From: Acinetobacter nosocomialis
Lineage (GTDB): Bacteria; Pseudomonadota; Gammaproteobacteria; Pseudomonadales; Moraxellaceae
Direction of reading: 5' to 3'
Assembly: GCA_025736915.1 (NCBI GenBank)
Contig: CP107049.1
Coordinates: 124,001-188,000 of the forward strand
DNA length: 64,000 nucleotides
Positions 25,561 to 34,259 of this stretch are shown in pieces (position 1 is the first letter of the stretch; each line of letters starts with the position of its first letter). Below the pieces are notes generated by a model, which saw only the letters and a program-made list of their open reading frames with translations, did no database searches and was not told the origin of the DNA. The translations under genes were made by a program, and so were the position numbers.

Positions 25561-26418
25561 TTAAGATAAGAATTCTTTAATCGTCTCTTGCATACTGGTA
25601 GTGGCACGACCAATTAACTGGTGCAGATCTTTGCTATCACTATATAAGCCGCCTTTAGATACACCTTCATCTGAATCTGCCAAGATGCCAGCAAACCCTT
25701 CTGGTATACTCAATTGTATCAAGAGCGCTTTATATTCCTCTTCTGGTAGGTCTTGGTAAATGACTTCTTTTTTGCTAATTTCACTTGCCCATTTTGCAAC
25801 ATCGTCAAGGGTATAACTCGCATCGCCTGCTAGTTCATAAATTTTATTTTCATGTCCGTCTTGCGTTAATACCACAGCGGCAGCAGTCGCATAGTCTAAG
25901 CGTGAAGCAGAAGCAATTTTGCCGTGATGCGTTGCCCCAAAAATTTTGCCATGCTCAACTGCTTGTGCAAGTCCCATCGCATAATTTTCGTTGTACCAGT
26001 TATTACGCAATAGTGTATGGGGGATATTCGATTTTTTTAAATATTGTTCACTTTCAACATGTTCTTGTGCTAATAGAAGCGGTGTTGTATCTGCTTTTAA
26101 TAAACTCGTATAAACAATAAATTTTACGTTTGCAAGTTTTGCCGCATTAATCACGTTTACGTGTTGTACTGTACGTTTGCCAATTTCATTCGATGAAATT
26201 AATAAAAGTTTATCAATACCAGTCAATTGAACCGAAAGTTTATCTGCGTCATCGACATAATCAAAAGCACGCACTTCGATCCCTTTTGAGCTTAAATCTG
26301 ATGCTTTTTCTGGATTACGGACTAGTGCGACAATATTTTTTGCGTCAGTCCGTTCGAGTAATTGAGAAATAACCAATTGGCCGAGTTGACCTGATGCACC
26401 AGTAACTGCAATACGCAT
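25561..26418 (-). CDS. NmrA/YtfG-like NAD(P)H-binding oxidoreductase
   Basis: A 285-residue atypical short-chain reductase. The N-terminal MRIAVTGASGQLGQLVISQL is the Rossmann nucleotide-binding motif, and VYTSLLKADTTPL and LLRNNWYNENY match quinone oxidoreductase 2 (YtfG/QorB). I chose Met 26418 at the Rossmann strand over 26457. It should reduce quinones or related electrophiles using NADPH. The divergent HxlR regulator with a doubled operator probably controls it. Confidence 0.86.
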   Translation of the reverse strand: MRIAVTGASGQLGQLVISQLLERTDAKNIVALVRNPEKASDLSSKGIEVRAFDYVDDADKLSVQLTGIDKLLLISSNEIGKRTVQHVNVINAAKLANVKFIVYTSLLKADTTPLLLAQEHVESEQYLKKSNIPHTLLRNNWYNENYAMGLAQAVEHGKIFGATHHGKIASASRLDYATAAAVVLTQDGHENKIYELAGDASYTLDDVAKWASEISKKEVIYQDLPEEEYKALLIQLSIPEGFAGILADSDEGVSKGGLYSDSKDLHQLIGRATTSMQETIKEFLS

Positions 26419-26469
26419 GATGATCTCCATCTGATGTAGTTGATATATTCCAATCATCGTAGTACCTTA

Positions 26470-26504
26470 ACTTACTAAAAGTAAGTACTTACCTAAAAGT
26501 AAGT
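26470..26504. promoter_or_regulatory. Tandem HxlR operator
   Basis: Two adjacent copies of an inverted repeat, ACTTACTAAAAGTAAGT (26470-26486) and ACTTACCTAAAAGTAAGT (26487-26504), fill the interval between the divergent oxidoreductase and HxlR genes. Such ACTTAC-type dyads are typical of HxlR/YodB-type repressors. Confidence 0.7.
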
Positions 26505-26545
26505 TTAGAAACAAATGTAAACTTTTGTAATGAAGGTGGTACGCG

Positions 26546-26905
26546 ATGAAAGGATACGTTTTTGCAGCAGATTGTCCCTCTCGAAAAATTTTATTAACTC
26601 TCACGAGCCGTTGGAGTGTCTTGATTTTAGTTGCACTTCGAGATCAACGTCTGCGTTTTAATGAGTTAAAGAAAATTATTGATGGCATTAGTGAAAAGAT
26701 GTTGGCACAAACCTTAAAAACGCTTGAGCACGATGGTTTTATCGTACGACAGGATTATGCAGAAATACCACCTCGTGTAGATTATCAATTAACAGACTTT
26801 GGACGCGAGGCTTCCGAACGACTTTTTGATTTAACTACTTGGCTTGAAAATAATTTATCCAAGTTATTAGAAAGTCAGCCTAGTACAGACATAGTTCAAA
26901 ATTGA
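26546..26905 (+). CDS. HxlR-family transcriptional regulator
   Basis: A 119-residue MarR-like winged-helix protein of the HxlR family: CPSRKILLTLTSRWSVLILV, then LRFNELKKIIDGISEKMLAQ, TLKTLEHDGFIVRQDYAEIPP and VDYQLTDFG. It has one Cys near the N-terminus (about residue 10), the position of the redox Cys in YodB/HypR-type sensors. It is likely a quinone- or electrophile-sensing repressor of the divergent YtfG-like gene. Confidence 0.88.
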   Translation: MKGYVFAADCPSRKILLTLTSRWSVLILVALRDQRLRFNELKKIIDGISEKMLAQTLKTLEHDGFIVRQDYAEIPPRVDYQLTDFGREASERLFDLTTWLENNLSKLLESQPSTDIVQN

Positions 26906-26980
26906 CTCGGGACATAGAGTTATTATTGTATATTTAGCATTCAAACTCGCTTAATTCGCTACTTTGTGTTAGTATTGTTT

Positions 26981-26995
26981 TAGTAGTTACTATTG
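26981..26995. promoter_or_regulatory. Motif shared by two promoters of the HxlR module
   Basis: TAGTAGTTACTATTG lies 17 bp before the HxlR gene at 27012. Its core TAGTTACTA recurs in reverse complement (TAGTAACTA) at 31255-31263, and a related TAGTACTAACTA is at 31207-31218, ahead of the OYE operon and the divergent SDR gene. Confidence 0.5.
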
Positions 26996-27011
26996 AGTTT
27001 ATTAATTCGAT

Positions 27012-27446
27012 ATGAGTAAAAATAGCAATCTAGAAGTCTGCCCAATCGCCAGAAGCCTTTCTGTACTAGGTGATGCATGGAGCATGTTGATATTACGAGA
27101 TGCTCATGCAGGTTTTACACGTTTTGATCAGTTTCGTAAAAGCTTAGGCATTGCACCAACCATGCTAACAAAACGGTTATCTGTTTTAGTAGAAGAAGGC
27201 TTACTCGAAAAAAGACAATATTCTGAACACCCACCACGTGAAGAGTATGTATTAACTCAAGCAGGTAAAGATTTTTTACCAGCTTTATTTGTGATTGGTG
27301 CATGGGGTCGAAAATATAAACCCTTTGAGCAACCTGAGAAAATGGTAACTTTCATTGATGCAGAACAAGGCACTGAAATCAAACCTATTGTAATTGACCA
27401 AGTGACGGGAGCCGAAATTGGTACTCGCCCGATCAGTCAAAAGTAA
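27012..27446 (+). CDS. HxlR-family regulator of the OYE module
   Basis: A 144-residue HxlR protein (CPIARSLSVLGDAWSMLILR, FRKSLGIAPTMLTKRLSVL, REEYVLTQAG) with a C-terminal extension beyond the usual 110-120 residues. The Cys near the N-terminus (about residue 9) is in the family position. The shared TAGTTACTA-type motif links it to the 27.5-31.1 kb operon and the 31.3-33.2 kb genes. It converges with the OYE gene through a common terminator. Confidence 0.86.
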   Translation: MSKNSNLEVCPIARSLSVLGDAWSMLILRDAHAGFTRFDQFRKSLGIAPTMLTKRLSVLVEEGLLEKRQYSEHPPREEYVLTQAGKDFLPALFVIGAWGRKYKPFEQPEKMVTFIDAEQGTEIKPIVIDQVTGAEIGTRPISQK

Positions 27447-27462
27447 TGAATGATTTAAATAT

Positions 27463-27490
27463 AAAAGCACTCAATTGGAGTGCTTTTTAT
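27463..27490. terminator. Bidirectional terminator
   Basis: AAAAGCACTC, AATTG, GAGTGCTTTT. It serves the HxlR gene and the convergent OYE operon. Confidence 0.85.
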
Positions 27491-27513
27491 TGGCCTGATG
27501 TAAAGTAAATGGG

Positions 27514-28764
27514 TTATTTTGCTCGGCTACGTTGGGTGGCATAAGTTCCCCAACCACTGAGTAAAACTGATTTAATAAATGCCCATAACCCACTTTCCTT
27601 AGGTTTCGGCTCTTTACCTTTACCAATCCGTTTGAGTTGTTGGGTATACCAAAGTACTTCCATAATCCCCAGACTATCAATTTTTTTGATGCCAGTTTTG
27701 ATGGGTTGCACTGACTGAAAACCATTTTTTCCTGCCAGTAAAGATTTGGGTACATCAGGTTCAATTGCCATAAGTCTTGCAATTCCAATAACATCACATG
27801 CATGTGACTGCAAAGCTTGATCCATACCTTCTACAGTTCGGAATCCACCTGTTACCATCAACGGCGTTTTAACAAGTGTTCTCACTTTTTCTGCGAAATC
27901 AATAAAGAAAGCTTCGCGTGCAATTGTCGATGCTTTTTGTGGAGCTTTGGCTACTCCAGATTCGTAGGTGCCACCCGATATTTCAATCAGGTCAATGCCT
28001 GCATTCGCTAATGCCTGAATGGTTTCTAAGGAGTCTTGCTCGGTAAACCCGCCTTTTTGAAAGTCTGCCGAGTTAAGCTTAATCGCAATAGGAAACTCTT
28101 TACCGACTTGTTTTCGGATCTCTGTATAAACTTCCATTAAGAAACGGCGACGTTTTTCTGGTGTACCACCCCACTCATCATTTCTTAAATTGTGCAAAGG
28201 TGACAAAAACTGGTTAATCAGATAACCATGCGCAGCGTGAATCTCAACTCCACTAAAGCCAGCCTTTTTACATATCGCAGCGCTACGCCCAAAACGCTGA
28301 ATAATTTCTAAAATCTCTTCGTGTGTTGCTTCATCAGGTGTTGCAAATAAAGACTGCATTTCTGCACCAAATGGCACTGCCGATGCAGAAATGTTACGTA
28401 CATTTAATCCTTTCGGTGATTGTTTTCCCGGATGATTTAACTGTGCCCACAATTGAGAACCTTGTTCGGTCACGGTTTTTGCCCATTTCTGTAAAATTGC
28501 AAAATCACGCTCATCCTCAACCACCACATTGCCAGCCTCACCTAAGGCTTTGCGGTCAATCATAATGTTGCCAGTTATGATCATCCCAATCCCTGATGCG
28601 GCCCAACGCTGATATAGCCGAACATGTTTTTCGTTTGGATTATTTGAATAGCTGGCTAAAGTTTCACTGGTTGCAGCCTTCGCTAACCGGTTTGGAATGA
28701 TGACACCATTCGGTAAAGTTAAAGGCTGATTCAAAAGATTCGTTTTTAATTGCAGATGAGTCAT
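27514..28764 (-). CDS. Old Yellow Enzyme-family NADH:flavin oxidoreductase
   Basis: A 416-residue FMN TIM-barrel ene-reductase. Landmarks are QLNHPGKQSP, the catalytic pair in IHAAHGYLINQFLSP, and LIEISGGTYE. It should reduce activated C=C bonds (enals, enones, nitro groups) with NAD(P)H. It is one of three related OYE genes in the window (34260 and 47516 are the others). It is last in a four-gene operon with two hydrolases and an SCP2-like protein, with an 8-bp gap. Confidence 0.9.
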   Translation of the reverse strand: MTHLQLKTNLLNQPLTLPNGVIIPNRLAKAATSETLASYSNNPNEKHVRLYQRWAASGIGMIITGNIMIDRKALGEAGNVVVEDERDFAILQKWAKTVTEQGSQLWAQLNHPGKQSPKGLNVRNISASAVPFGAEMQSLFATPDEATHEEILEIIQRFGRSAAICKKAGFSGVEIHAAHGYLINQFLSPLHNLRNDEWGGTPEKRRRFLMEVYTEIRKQVGKEFPIAIKLNSADFQKGGFTEQDSLETIQALANAGIDLIEISGGTYESGVAKAPQKASTIAREAFFIDFAEKVRTLVKTPLMVTGGFRTVEGMDQALQSHACDVIGIARLMAIEPDVPKSLLAGKNGFQSVQPIKTGIKKIDSLGIMEVLWYTQQLKRIGKGKEPKPKESGLWAFIKSVLLSGWGTYATQRSRAK

Positions 28765-28772
28765 GGCTTATC

Positions 28773-29159
28773 TCACACAGTTAAAGAGGGTTTTGAATGG
28801 GGTTGAATAAAGTCCACTAAACTTTGAAACCACATCACATCCACAAAATTTCCGGTAATGACAAGGTCTTGTGTTCTAAGTGCAGTTAAAAAAGTGTTCA
28901 CACTGTCTTTGGCTGACAACACTGCAAACCCTTTGCTACCCGTTTTAAACGTAAAGGTAAAACTTGGTGACTTGGTTAGCCCCGAGTAAGAGTTAATCTT
29001 GCCATTTTTCACTTCGAAATAGCGGCCTTCACCACTTGCTGTTTGAATCTGAAAGATGACATTTTTATCTTTCACATAAGCTGCGCATTTCGGGTTCTTT
29101 TTTACAGCACGCTGCATGAGCTTGGTCAGCATCCACAGCAATAATTTAAATTTCATCAT
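28773..29159 (-). CDS. SCP2-like sterol/lipid-binding domain protein
   Basis: A 128-residue protein. After an amphipathic N-terminus (MMKFKLLLWMLTKLMQ), the pattern VIFQIQTASGEGRYFEVKNG, SFTFTFKTG and DLVITGNFVDVMWF follows the SCP2 lipid-transfer fold. It may present a hydrophobic substrate to the enzymes of the same operon. Function inferred from fold only. Confidence 0.62.
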   Translation of the reverse strand: MMKFKLLLWMLTKLMQRAVKKNPKCAAYVKDKNVIFQIQTASGEGRYFEVKNGKINSYSGLTKSPSFTFTFKTGSKGFAVLSAKDSVNTFLTALRTQDLVITGNFVDVMWFQSLVDFIQPHSKPSLTV

Positions 29160-29206
29160 TTTTATCTTCTTGATTCATCAAATTGAATGGACCGAACTCA
29201 TAGGTA

Positions 29207-30076
29207 TTATTCATCTAAAAACTGTATTGCATGTTTTACGAAGCGTTCAGGGTACTGAAATTGGGCACCATGTCCTGCATCGGGATAAATAAATAGCTGA
29301 GCGTTTGGAATGTTAAGTGCCATGTGATATGCATTGATGGTCGGAATCATCACATCATCGACACCATTTAAAATGAAAGTAGGTTGTTTAATCTCACGTA
29401 AATGTGCAAAAGGATCTTGTTCATCAAGTTTAGGTAAAAAATGCATATTGGCTTCTATCTGTGCCTGCATGACTTCAACTGAACTTGCTGGATCTTGGTT
29501 TTTACGCTCATGGCGACGTTGCCAAAATTCATGCCCCGCCTGAATAGCGGCTTCAGATCGGCCAAAAAATAAAAAGAGGAAGTCTTCTTCAGATGGCACA
29601 GCAGTTGTTGCATGTTTCAATACCAATGCAGCTACTTCTGGGTCATCACCGCGTGGTTTGCCACCTCTTGGTCCCGTACCTAAAAGCATTAGTTTTCTGA
29701 CGAGTTCAGGATGGCGGCGTACTAAATCTTGTGCCTGAAACCCGCCCAGTGAAAAGCCTAATAGGTCAACCTGCTTTAAACCTAATGCACGAATGACTGC
29801 TGCCGCGTCGTCTGCCATATCTTCAATGCGAGTACGGGGCTGGCCAGTAGATGAAGCAATGCCGCGACCGTTAAACAAAATGACTTCACGCCCTTGCGCT
29901 AAACCATCAGTAATCAGTGGATCCCAATTGTCTAAACCACCTCGGAAATGCTGAAGAAAAAATAGCGGTGCTTGCTCTGTATTTGCATTACCCCATCGAC
30001 GATAGGCAAAATTTGCTCCATCTACTTCAATGAATTGGGTCTCGGCTGTTTGGTGTGTAATTGTTGTCATGGTCAT
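29207..30076 (-). CDS. Alpha/beta hydrolase, cytoplasmic
   Basis: A 289-residue serine hydrolase: HFRGGLDNWDP (oxyanion region), GFSLGGFQ (Ser nucleophile), NGVDDVMIPT (Asp) and DAGHGAQFQ (His). No signal peptide. It is close in sequence to the next gene upstream (30095-31108), which is exported, so the two form a tandem duplication with different destinations. Substrate unknown. Confidence 0.86.
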   Translation of the reverse strand: MTMTTITHQTAETQFIEVDGANFAYRRWGNANTEQAPLFFLQHFRGGLDNWDPLITDGLAQGREVILFNGRGIASSTGQPRTRIEDMADDAAAVIRALGLKQVDLLGFSLGGFQAQDLVRRHPELVRKLMLLGTGPRGGKPRGDDPEVAALVLKHATTAVPSEEDFLFLFFGRSEAAIQAGHEFWQRRHERKNQDPASSVEVMQAQIEANMHFLPKLDEQDPFAHLREIKQPTFILNGVDDVMIPTINAYHMALNIPNAQLFIYPDAGHGAQFQYPERFVKHAIQFLDE

Positions 30077-30094
30077 AGTCCTAAATTTAAGTTC

Positions 30095-31108
30095 TTATTT
30101 AGCTAAGAATGTAAGTGACTGTTTTACAAAATCTTCATTAAACTGAAATATTCCCCCATGACCTGCATCTGGATAGATTACAAGTGAACTATTCGGTAAA
30201 CGCTTTGCTAAATCATAAGTATTTACTGTTGGCACCATTCGGTCATGATCACCATTGGCAACAAGAACAGGTTGTTGAATCACAGAAAGGTCAGCAGGTT
30301 TTTTACTTCCCCATTTTTTTAATGCTTTGAGCTGGGCACGATAGGCAGAAATGGTGATTTCTTTATCACGGTTTTCGGTACGTTCATTAATACGTTGAAT
30401 AAAGGCTTTTGCAGAAGCTTTACCATTTTCTGTACGAGTGAAGAAAAGATAAACCTTAGGGTCTTGACCAGTCACCATTCCACGAACTAAATCCCAATTA
30501 GAAACTCGCCCTACGGTACTAATGCCTGTACCGCCCGCAGGGCCAGTTCCCGATAAAATCATTTTTCGAACCAAATTTGGCTGCTTCAAAACAATCTCTT
30601 GTGAAATCATGCCGCCCATCGAAAAGCCAAATAAATCAACCTGCTTAAAGCCTTTTGCTTGAATGAAAGTAATCGCATCATCTGCCATTTGTTCAATTGA
30701 CTTTGCTGGTTCACCAGTCGAAGCACCAACGCCGCGATTATCAAACACAACAACATGATGTTTAGCCGCAATTCCATCAATAATTCGTGGATCCCAGTTA
30801 TCTAGTACAGCAGCCAAATGGTTTAAAAAAATGACAGGCGTTCCACCGTTTTGTTGACCATATTCTCGGTAAGCGAAGTTAACGCCACCTGCACTAATAA
30901 ATTGAGTTGGTACATTCTTCCAATTTGTATCTTGCTCGGCGTGTTGCCCTTCTTGCGGATTGCTAACAGCACTTGATGACACTTTATGTGCCTGAATTGA
31001 TGGTTCATTAAAAGAAACCGATGGCACAACTTCTGCCTGAGTTAAGGGAGCGCTAAAAACAGATAATGCCGTCAAACTCATAGCAACTGTATTTAATAAA
31101 AATTTCAT
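30095..31108 (-). CDS. Alpha/beta hydrolase with signal peptide
   Basis: A 337-residue serine hydrolase from the Met at 31108, which begins a signal peptide (MKFLLNTVAMSLTALSVFSA). The longer frame to 31147 would bury the signal. Motifs: NHLAAVLDNWDP, GFSMGGMISQ (Ser), NGDHDRMVPT (Asp), DAGHGGIFQF (His). First gene of the OYE operon; paralog of the following hydrolase. Periplasmic esterase or lactonase is plausible. Confidence 0.87.
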   Translation of the reverse strand: MKFLLNTVAMSLTALSVFSAPLTQAEVVPSVSFNEPSIQAHKVSSSAVSNPQEGQHAEQDTNWKNVPTQFISAGGVNFAYREYGQQNGGTPVIFLNHLAAVLDNWDPRIIDGIAAKHHVVVFDNRGVGASTGEPAKSIEQMADDAITFIQAKGFKQVDLFGFSMGGMISQEIVLKQPNLVRKMILSGTGPAGGTGISTVGRVSNWDLVRGMVTGQDPKVYLFFTRTENGKASAKAFIQRINERTENRDKEITISAYRAQLKALKKWGSKKPADLSVIQQPVLVANGDHDRMVPTVNTYDLAKRLPNSSLVIYPDAGHGGIFQFNEDFVKQSLTFLAK

Positions 31109-31204
31109 TTCTCTGATCCTCAAATTTAATTCATTGATCTGATTCATCTGTTTTTATGAATGATCTTTCAAAGAGAGAAAAGATAAAAACAGAGTAGGTA
31201 TCGA

Positions 31205-31265
31205 TTTAGTACTAACTATACATAGACAAAAATGTATTGTCACTATCTTTTTAGTAGTAACTATT
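31205..31265. promoter_or_regulatory. Two related motifs in the divergent OYE/SDR promoter
   Basis: TAGTACTAACTA at 31207-31218 and TAGTAGTAACTATT at 31252-31265, 45 bp apart, in the 236-bp gap between the operon read left and the SDR gene read right. They match the motif before the HxlR gene at 27012. Confidence 0.5.
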
Positions 31266-31344
31266 TTATTTTTAGATTATGATTAAAAAATCAAGTCGAA
31301 ATTCATTCGTGAATTGACTACAAAATTTAAGTGAGGAACATGAT

Positions 31345-32148
31345 ATGGCTGGCAAAGTAGTTCTCATTACAGGTGCATCATCGGGTATTGGTTTGGCAAC
31401 AGCAGAGCTTTTACATAAAGCAGGATTTATGGTTTATGGCACAAGCCGACGAGCAAAAGATTCATCAAAACATAAATTTCATCTTATTGAGTTGGATGTA
31501 AATCAAGAAGATTCCGTTGCCCACGCCGTTGAAAAAGTAATTGCGAAAGAAGGCCGAATTGATGTCTTAATTAATAACGCAGGATTTGCAATAGCACCTG
31601 CTGGCGCCGAAGAAAGTTCAATGCAGCAAGCACAGGCTATTTTTGATACCAACTTTTTCGGTGCCGTTCGAATGACTCGCGCAGTTATTCCGCACATGCG
31701 CCAGAAAAACTCAGGACTTATTTTAAATATCAGTTCAATTCTTGGACTTGTGCCTATGCCTTTTGGCGCGCTTTACTCTGCGTCTAAACATGCACTTGAA
31801 GGTTACTCTGAATCTTTAGATCACGAATTAAGATCTCAAGGTATTCGTGTATCACTTATTGAACCTGCTTACACCAATACGTCTTTGGGAGTAAACTTAC
31901 TCGAAGCAGACAATAAAATTTCTTTTTACGATCAAACGCGTGAAAAGCTACATAAACAAATGATTAATTCAATTAATAAGTCAGATGACCCGAGTGTAGT
32001 TGCCAATACAATTTTAACCGTTATTCAAAGCCAACAGGTCGTACCACGCTACACAGCAGGAAAAACTGCAAAAAGCTTAAAAGCGTTAAGACGATTTGCA
32101 CCTGCAAAGATCTTTGACAAATTAATTCACCGTAGCTTGAAAGTTTAG
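31345..32148 (+). CDS. Short-chain dehydrogenase/reductase
   Basis: A 267-residue classical SDR: GASSGIGLATAEL (NAD(P) binding), NNAGFA, Ser in NISSILG, and YSASK for the Tyr/Lys pair. The Arg-rich SRRAKD after the second strand suggests NADPH. It should reduce a ketone or oxidise an alcohol. First of two genes divergent from the OYE operon. Confidence 0.9.
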   Translation: MAGKVVLITGASSGIGLATAELLHKAGFMVYGTSRRAKDSSKHKFHLIELDVNQEDSVAHAVEKVIAKEGRIDVLINNAGFAIAPAGAEESSMQQAQAIFDTNFFGAVRMTRAVIPHMRQKNSGLILNISSILGLVPMPFGALYSASKHALEGYSESLDHELRSQGIRVSLIEPAYTNTSLGVNLLEADNKISFYDQTREKLHKQMINSINKSDDPSVVANTILTVIQSQQVVPRYTAGKTAKSLKALRRFAPAKIFDKLIHRSLKV

Positions 32149-32203
32149 AACAAACCCAAGCCTATAAAACTTTAAAAATAATTTCGAGAAATAGAGGTTT
32201 CAA

Positions 32204-33202
32204 ATGAAAGCAGCCTACATTAGCCGTTATGGCAACATTGATGACGTACAGTTCGATGAACAGCCCAAACCTTCTCTAACCGAAGATGCCGTGCTTGTTA
32301 AAGTTCATGCAGCCAGCATTAACCCTCTCGACTTAAGAGTTTTAGAGGGTGAATTTAAAGCAATTCTCCCAGTGAAGTTTCCTTTCATATTAGGCAATGA
32401 TTTTGCAGGTACAGTCGTAGAAGTTGGATCGAAGGTTACCCAGTTTAAAGCTGGAGATGAAGTCTATGCCAAGACAGATTTAAACGGCGCTTTTGCTGAA
32501 TATACTGTGGTTCAACAGTCTTCACTGGCACTGAAACCGCAAAATATTTCAATGGAACAGGCGGCAGCCCTACCATTAGTTGCCTTAACTTCATGGCAAG
32601 CACTAGTTGAAATTGCAAAAGTTAAAGCTGGTCAAAAAGTGCTTATTCATGCAGGTTCAGGTGGTGTAGGTTCAATTGCAATTCAACTTGCCAAATCACT
32701 TGGCGCTACGGTTGCGACCACAACTAGTGCCAAAAACAGTGGTTGGGTGAAAGAGCTAGGTGCTGACATCATCATTGACTATAAAACAATGGACTTTGAG
32801 CAAGAACTTAAAGATTACGACGTAGTCTTAGATACACAAGGCGGGAAAACCTTAGAAAAATCACTGAACGTTCTTAAACGTGGTGGACGTCTTATTAGTA
32901 TTTCAGGACCGCCTGACCATGCTTTTGCAGAGGTAATTAATCCGAACTGGTTCCTAAAATGTGTTATTCCGATGTTAAGCTGGTCAATTCGACATAAAGC
33001 AAAAAAACGCGGCATTACTTATACATTTTTATTTATGCAGCCAAATGGTCAACAGCTCTCAAAAATTACTGAACTGGTAGAAGCTGGAAAAATTAAACCC
33101 GTAGTTGACCAAACCTATGACTTTATTCAAATTAAAGAAGCGCTCCAATATGTAAATACTGGACGAGCAAAAGGGAAAGTTGTTTTACAATTTGATGAAT
33201 AA
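32204..33202 (+). CDS. NADP-dependent quinone oxidoreductase / MDR reductase
   Basis: A 332-residue zinc-free medium-chain reductase: NPLDLRVLEG, GNDFAGTVVEVG, and the Rossmann HAGSGGVGSIAIQLAKSLGA. No zinc-binding Cys cluster. These reduce quinones or alpha,beta-unsaturated carbonyls. It follows the SDR gene by 55 bp. Together with OYE and SDR it suggests handling of reactive enones. Confidence 0.88.
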   Translation: MKAAYISRYGNIDDVQFDEQPKPSLTEDAVLVKVHAASINPLDLRVLEGEFKAILPVKFPFILGNDFAGTVVEVGSKVTQFKAGDEVYAKTDLNGAFAEYTVVQQSSLALKPQNISMEQAAALPLVALTSWQALVEIAKVKAGQKVLIHAGSGGVGSIAIQLAKSLGATVATTTSAKNSGWVKELGADIIIDYKTMDFEQELKDYDVVLDTQGGKTLEKSLNVLKRGGRLISISGPPDHAFAEVINPNWFLKCVIPMLSWSIRHKAKKRGITYTFLFMQPNGQQLSKITELVEAGKIKPVVDQTYDFIQIKEALQYVNTGRAKGKVVLQFDE

Positions 33203-33250
33203 GGTACATAGCTCAAATATTATCTAGATTACGCAAGAGTTCGAAAATTA

Positions 33251-33275
33251 TATAGCCGCTCATATGGCGGCTATA
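33251..33275. other. Hairpin after the reductase gene
   Basis: TATAGCCGC pairs with GCGGCTATA around 7 nt. There is no T run, so it may stabilise the mRNA end of either convergent transcript. Confidence 0.5.
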
Positions 33276-33354
33276 GACCATGAATAAGATGAATTAAAAG
33301 GTCTTATTCATTATTTCTGAGCCTAAAAGAAGCAATATTCGTATAAGCTTTTAT

Positions 33355-34224
33355 TTAGTTAAGTTCTTTTATTATAGATAAAAAAGTTAAGGCTTGCTCA
33401 GTTGACCCTTCATTTAAAGGGCTGTGGTTGGGATTAAAGTATCGCAAACAGGCACGTATTATATCGTCAACCTTAGGCACACGGTCTTGTCGAGCTGCTC
33501 GGAAATAATCTTTGAAACGAAAACGATGTGGTAATTGCGCATCTTGTTCTACTAGATTTTCGACAGCAACATAAGCCAAAACGATAAATAGAGGGAACGT
33601 GAAAACCGCTGCCCCCACTCGAAGTACATTACTATTGCTAAAATATCTAAACATTGCATCGGCTACTTCACGGTGCTCAACCTCTTCAGCCCCGTGCCAT
33701 TGCAATAACCGTAACATTTCCACATCGACAGGTGCTTGTTGTAATCCCTCTGCATTGAGAACCCAATGCCCTAATACTCCAGTCAGATGCTCGGCAGCAG
33801 CCACCATTGCTAATCGGGTCGTTAGCCACATCGACTTTAAGCGTGGATGCTTCAATTCATAGCCTAATGGTTTCGGGCCAATCATGTCATTAAATATCCA
33901 ATTCATCAGTTTGGTATAACGACTTAAATCAATACCCAAAGCTTCTATATGCCGTGTTCCGAGAGTGTGCCCATAACTATGAGCGCCCTCTTGTTTAATG
34001 AAAGCAATTGCTGCCTCTTTAAGTTTTTCATCTTTAATATAAGGCAATGCATCTCTAAACGTCTGACAAAACCAACGTTCTGGTGCAGGTGTAATCGGGT
34101 TAATTGAATTTAATATTTGTGAAACTATTGGATCGTCATAAATCCAATGCGTTGGCGTTTCAGTAAAATTAAATACAGGACGCCGCGGAACAATGACATG
34201 GTTTTGTATGATTAAACTATTCAA
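33355..34224 (-). CDS. Metal-dependent hydrolase-like protein (PF10118-type)
   Basis: A 289-residue helical protein of the predicted metal-dependent hydrolase family. The histidine/glutamate motifs are KQEGAHSYGHT, the HLTG of AAAEHLTGVLGHW, and HGAEEVEHREVA, a ferritin-like diiron-style pattern. Activity is not established for the family. A second member lies three genes away in the same operon (35511). Last gene of a five-gene operon. Confidence 0.78.
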   Translation of the reverse strand: MNSLIIQNHVIVPRRPVFNFTETPTHWIYDDPIVSQILNSINPITPAPERWFCQTFRDALPYIKDEKLKEAAIAFIKQEGAHSYGHTLGTRHIEALGIDLSRYTKLMNWIFNDMIGPKPLGYELKHPRLKSMWLTTRLAMVAAAEHLTGVLGHWVLNAEGLQQAPVDVEMLRLLQWHGAEEVEHREVADAMFRYFSNSNVLRVGAAVFTFPLFIVLAYVAVENLVEQDAQLPHRFRFKDYFRAARQDRVPKVDDIIRACLRYFNPNHSPLNEGSTEQALTFLSIIKELN

Positions 34225-34259
34225 GATAATAAATCCTTATATATCAAAAGCGCTTACCA

